DNA of 37,960 bases from Blastopirellula marina (GTDB lineage Bacteria; Planctomycetota; Planctomycetia; Pirellulales; Thermoguttaceae). The position numbers were made by a program, and so were the translations under genes. The notes under the pieces are model-generated. The model saw only the letters and a program-made list of their open reading frames with translations, had not been told where the DNA came from and searched no databases. This document shows positions 34,791-37,960 of this stretch, in pieces (position 1 is the first letter of the stretch; every line of letters starts with the position of its first letter). Location of the stretch: assembly GCA_020721965.1 (NCBI GenBank), contig DYLS01000034.1:1-37960 (forward strand), written 5' to 3'.

Positions 34791-37544
34791 CTGCCGGGAA
34801 GGCGGGACGGAGGCCCCGCTGGCGGCCACGCGGTTGCTGTCTCTTGGTCCGATGGCCAGCCCCAGCCAGCCGTTTTCCAGCTCCAGTTGGGTGATGGTCA
34901 GGTCGGCTAAACTGGGATGCTTTTTCAGGAAGCCAGCCGAGACGCGCCAGGGTCGCGACTTCGAGAAGGTTTTACTGAACACCCCACGCAGGGCGATTTG
35001 AGACCGCAGGTCCATGGGGCCGATGAGTTGCACGACGCCGTCCCGGACGAATTGAATCTGGTCCTCGGCAACCTCTGGGCGGTAGTGGGCACGGACCTCG
35101 AAGTTCTCCCAGTGATTGGGCGGCGCGCTCAAGTCCGCCACGGCGAGCACGACGGTGAGTCGGCCATCGCGAAACTCGACCCTGGCCGCGTTTTCGCTGG
35201 CGAAGGTGAGGGAGGCGTCGGCGCGGGCGGCAGTGCTTTCTTCAGCATCGGGCTGGGGGAGGCGAAGGCGTTCGCGGAGCTTGGCCTCGAGGTTGGGCAG
35301 CGCGAAGGTCCGCCCTTCCAGGCGGAATTGCGCCAGAAAGTTGTTGATGGCGGATTCGTGCACCTGGCAGCTTGCCAGGCTGTCCGCGGCCGCCCAAGGA
35401 CGGAGCGTGTGGCCCCCCGGCTGCCAGGCATCGCCCAACCGCCATCGCAGAATCAGGCGTTGTTCCGTGGTTTGGGCGCCGATCCAGGTCGGCCCGAGCG
35501 AAAACTCCGATAGCCGCGACAGAACGTCGGTTTCGAGCTTGCGGTTCATCTCCGCGAATTGGCTCTCGCTCTCGCGCTCGATCTCCGCTAAGGCCCGGCC
35601 CGCCAGCTTCCATTTCACCTCCGCGTTCATCGCCAATCGCCGTTCCGCCAGTTGGCCCCGGGCTACTTCCTGAGCCAGGAAGCCGAGGACGGGGATGGGG
35701 TCCAGCGTGGTGGAGACCTGCCGCAGCTCGACCCGATTCCGCACGTCGATTTCGGCCGGGTGAAAAAGAATCCCGCCGGGTGAAAGCTCGATCACCTTGC
35801 GGGCTTCGTACTCCGCGTAACCATCGTTGAAGAACGTAGCCGGGCCGGCCTGCGACCACGTGTCGGAGGTCACCTGACCTCGGACCATCAGGGCCAGGCG
35901 GGCGCGCTGCGGGTCAGGAATGAAGCGGAAATAGGCCGTGGTGTCGGCCAAACTAGTGCCGAAAACCGGGCGTCCAAGGATGGTATCCGAGACGGGGAGC
36001 GTTTGCGGTGTCCGTTCGGGGATCATCCGATTCAGCAACGCGGCCGTCACCACCACGCGGACGTTGGCGTTGCGATACAGGGTTTGCAAGGTCCGCGCCA
36101 CGGCCAGGGCGGCTGCATCGGTGGACGGGGACAGGCGGTAATAGAGGCGCATCACGGCCTCGGCATCGGCGGGGGTGGCCGTCTGCTCGTATCGCTCCAC
36201 GCACCGCAGCAGATCGCCCGCCGTGATCGCATCGCCCCGCCAAAACGTAAGCTCTTTCAAGTAGGCAGCCAAGGCCGGGTGATCGAGAAAACGACGTTGG
36301 TCTGGAGTGAGGTCGCGGCTCGTGATGTCGCGAAGCGTGGCCTCCGCAAGCTCGCGGCAGTGCTCTTCCGCCAAGACGGACCGCTGGGTAACGACTTCCC
36401 GAACGGCCTCCGTGCGGAGGAATTCCCGCCACGTTTGGCCCTCGGCACCCTGCAAGTATTCCTCCGCGGCCGCCGTGCGCTGAGCCAGTCGAGCCCAACC
36501 GCTATCGCAGACGGCACCCAGCACACGCCCCAGCCCTCCCATGGCACCCGTAAGCTTCCAAACGTTGATGCGCCGGATCAGGGCATATCGGAGCTGGCGG
36601 AACTCTCCAGCGTCTCGGTCGTCAGCGAGCCGGTTTTGCAAGCTCGCCGCCTCATCGAGAAGGTGTTGGAGTCGCACCAAGGCGGTTTGGGCCTCGGTCA
36701 AGGCATCGTCCTCGAAGGCCCAACCCAGGGTCTCGATGTCGTCGCGGACCTTGGCAACCCAATCTCCCACGATCGCGTGAGAGGCGAAGACCTGCAACTG
36801 ATCGAGCAGGGCTTGCGGCGGCACCCAGCGGGATGGCCTGCGGAGGTCCTCCGCTGCCTCGGCGGGGCGGTCGTTCGGAGCCGACGGCGCAGGCCCCAGC
36901 TCGGCTTGCGCGACCGGCGGCGTGTGAATCGCTGCCGCGTCGCCAGGATCGATCATCCGCAATTCGTTGGCCCCCCCCAAATCGCCGGTGTCGGAGCGGA
37001 TTTCAACGGTGGCATGGCCGGACCCATCCCCGGCAGGTGCCTGGTCCCCCATGCTATCGGCGTCGTCCGCCGGCGGCACCATTGCCAGCGACGGCCAGCC
37101 CGACAGGTCGTCTGCGACGGTGTGGTGGGGAGACGTATTCACGAGGCCAGCGTTGGCGTCGTTCGCGGCCATTTCGTCTTCGGACGGTTGCTGGGCCGAC
37201 GCAGTTGCGGGCGCAAGGGGCTCCGGACGCTCTCCAAACAAAATCGTTCCATGCGAGGCATCCTCGGCCGATGGGGCACTCGCAGTCGACGCCGCGCTAG
37301 GACGGCCAAGGTTGTTCGGCGACTCGGCCTGAGGATCGAAATGCGATGGCGGAATGGGGGTCGGCAGCGTTTGCAATTCGTGGGCTGCCCCTCCAAAGGC
37401 AAGTTGCGGCATTTGGCGAAGGTGGGGTGGATCGGCACGCTCCACCGTCCTCCATGCCCGGGGTGCCGTCGCGCTCAAGGCGAAAAGTATCACGAGAACC
37501 ACCAGGAACGGCCAGGTCGGCTCGCGTCGTTCCGATGAAGACAT
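34788..37544 (-). CDS. Large membrane-anchored protein of unknown function
   Basis: 918 residues; GGAGGG lies 8 nt before ATG 37544. One N-terminal transmembrane helix (PFLVVLVILFALSATAP, ~12-28). Residues ~40-240 are low-complexity (Pro, Ala, Ser, Asp). From ~240 a conserved-looking globular region begins (SRWVPPQALLDQLQVFASHA), with helical segments rich in Leu/Arg. The C-terminal third is beta-rich and contains ELSPGGILFHPAEIDVRN and AEIERESESQFAEM. I see no catalytic motif. The form (anchor, disordered stalk, large extracytoplasmic domain) is frequent among planctomycete proteins. It stands alone in its strand context. Confidence 0.75.
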   Translation of the reverse strand: MSSSERREPTWPFLVVLVILFALSATAPRAWRTVERADPPHLRQMPQLAFGGAAHELQTLPTPIPPSHFDPQAESPNNLGRPSAASTASAPSAEDASHGTILFGERPEPLAPATASAQQPSEDEMAANDANAGLVNTSPHHTVADDLSGWPSLAMVPPADDADSMGDQAPAGDGSGHATVEIRSDTGDLGGANELRMIDPGDAAAIHTPPVAQAELGPAPSAPNDRPAEAAEDLRRPSRWVPPQALLDQLQVFASHAIVGDWVAKVRDDIETLGWAFEDDALTEAQTALVRLQHLLDEAASLQNRLADDRDAGEFRQLRYALIRRINVWKLTGAMGGLGRVLGAVCDSGWARLAQRTAAAEEYLQGAEGQTWREFLRTEAVREVVTQRSVLAEEHCRELAEATLRDITSRDLTPDQRRFLDHPALAAYLKELTFWRGDAITAGDLLRCVERYEQTATPADAEAVMRLYYRLSPSTDAAALAVARTLQTLYRNANVRVVVTAALLNRMIPERTPQTLPVSDTILGRPVFGTSLADTTAYFRFIPDPQRARLALMVRGQVTSDTWSQAGPATFFNDGYAEYEARKVIELSPGGILFHPAEIDVRNRVELRQVSTTLDPIPVLGFLAQEVARGQLAERRLAMNAEVKWKLAGRALAEIERESESQFAEMNRKLETDVLSRLSEFSLGPTWIGAQTTEQRLILRWRLGDAWQPGGHTLRPWAAADSLASCQVHESAINNFLAQFRLEGRTFALPNLEAKLRERLRLPQPDAEESTAARADASLTFASENAARVEFRDGRLTVVLAVADLSAPPNHWENFEVRAHYRPEVAEDQIQFVRDGVVQLIGPMDLRSQIALRGVFSKTFSKSRPWRVSAGFLKKHPSLADLTITQLELENGWLGLAIGPRDSNRVAASGASVPPSRQ

Positions 37545-37830
37545 GCTCGTTTCCCTCCGTGGGAGACTTGACGAGGGCGGAATTACCGGGTCGCGATTGG
37601 GCCTATGACTCCGCGGACATTTTGGCGGAGTTATGCCGCAGGCTCCACCGATTTGGGGAGAGTCGACAAATAGGCTTACTTACGAAAATCGGCCGCTTCG
37701 TTCGAACGCAAAAGATCAAACTATCCAGGCATCACGAATCCATTACCTGTCATATATTTCCCATTTTTACTGGAAATCGGACCGAGGGCATCGAAACCCT
37801 GCGCTCAGGCCGTCGCGGTATTTTTTGGCT
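37545..37830. other. Upstream region of the 918-residue protein
   Basis: No supported gene. 37690-37790 is AT-richer than its surroundings (CATATATTTCCC, TTTTTACTGG) and is the likely place for the promoter of the minus-strand gene; I could not fix a -35/-10 pair. Confidence 0.35.
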
Positions 37831-37942
37831 ACAGCCGCTTGGGATATAGTCGGTAGCCATCACCGACGGCGGCCCAAGATCGGGCGGCGGCAACGCCCGA
37901 CGACCACAGCCGCTTGGAATACATCGGCAGCAATCACCCCAT
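37831..37942 (+). repeat. Direct repeat pair, ~78-bp spacing
   Basis: CTACAGCCGCTTGGGATATA followed by GTCGGTAGCCATCACC (from ~37831) recurs as CCACAGCCGCTTGGAATACA followed by TCGGCAGCAATCACC (from ~37909). It runs towards the window edge, so more units may follow. Confidence 0.6.
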
Positions 37943-37960
37943 TGCTAGAGATTAGTGCCG

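Overview
The window looks like a piece of a Gram-negative chromosome, most likely from the Planctomycetota (Pirellulales or Thermogutta-like). This is inferred, not proven. Kdo activation (kdsB) and a complete RND/TolC-type efflux set imply an outer membrane. The proteins are long, GC-rich and isolated, with Pro/Ala-rich tails. A PilT ATPase sits beside a membrane-anchored GspE-like partner, and large conserved-unknown proteins lie between repeat-rich spacers. I recognised no tRNA, rRNA or CRISPR array.

Region 1 (1-3476) is accessory DNA. It holds a frameshifted DNA-methyltransferase remnant, an intact TIR-like gene of the kind found in anti-phage systems, and a secreted-protein pseudogene with an amber codon right after its signal peptide. 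Two diverged copies of a ~155-bp folded repeat (attC-like ends) separate these genes, and a small palindrome follows the TIR-like gene, so the layout resembles an integron cassette array. A 134-bp MITE with 18-bp inverted ends and a perfect 6-bp target duplication follows.

Region 2 (3477-16469) is core metabolism plus efflux. pyrG (CTP synthase) and kdsB (a CTP user) lie together on the minus strand. A TetR regulator, membrane-fusion protein and RND pump form one overlapping plus-strand operon, divergent from a NodT-type outer-membrane factor; a sigma70-like promoter with an overlapping 16-bp palindrome lies between. The RND pump lacks the usual TM4 proton-relay aspartates. A PhoR-like kinase without a response regulator and a solitary hisF follow.

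Region 3 (16470-28624) holds a hybrid histidine kinase, a UDP-glucuronate decarboxylase, a minus-strand cluster (pilT, degenerate PilB/GspE-like protein, CvpA-like protein, conserved membrane protein) and galK. The pseudo-ATPase keeps its four zinc-type cysteines but has lost Walker A, Walker B and the His box.

Region 4 (28625-37960) holds an HD-GYP response regulator, a TIM-barrel sugar-phosphate isomerase-like protein, a secreted TPR-like protein, a secreted glycosidase-like protein and a 918-residue membrane-anchored protein of unknown function.

The spacers carry most of the unexplained structure: (i) a ~290-360-bp dispersed element with inverted ends, one copy with a perfect 8-bp target duplication and an internal 24-bp repeat that varies in number; (ii) a short repeat family that begins at or near stop codons and reads in sense with the gene; (iii) at least six degenerate tandem arrays of fixed but different period (11, 16, 17, 17, 19 and 22 bp), each with its own unit.
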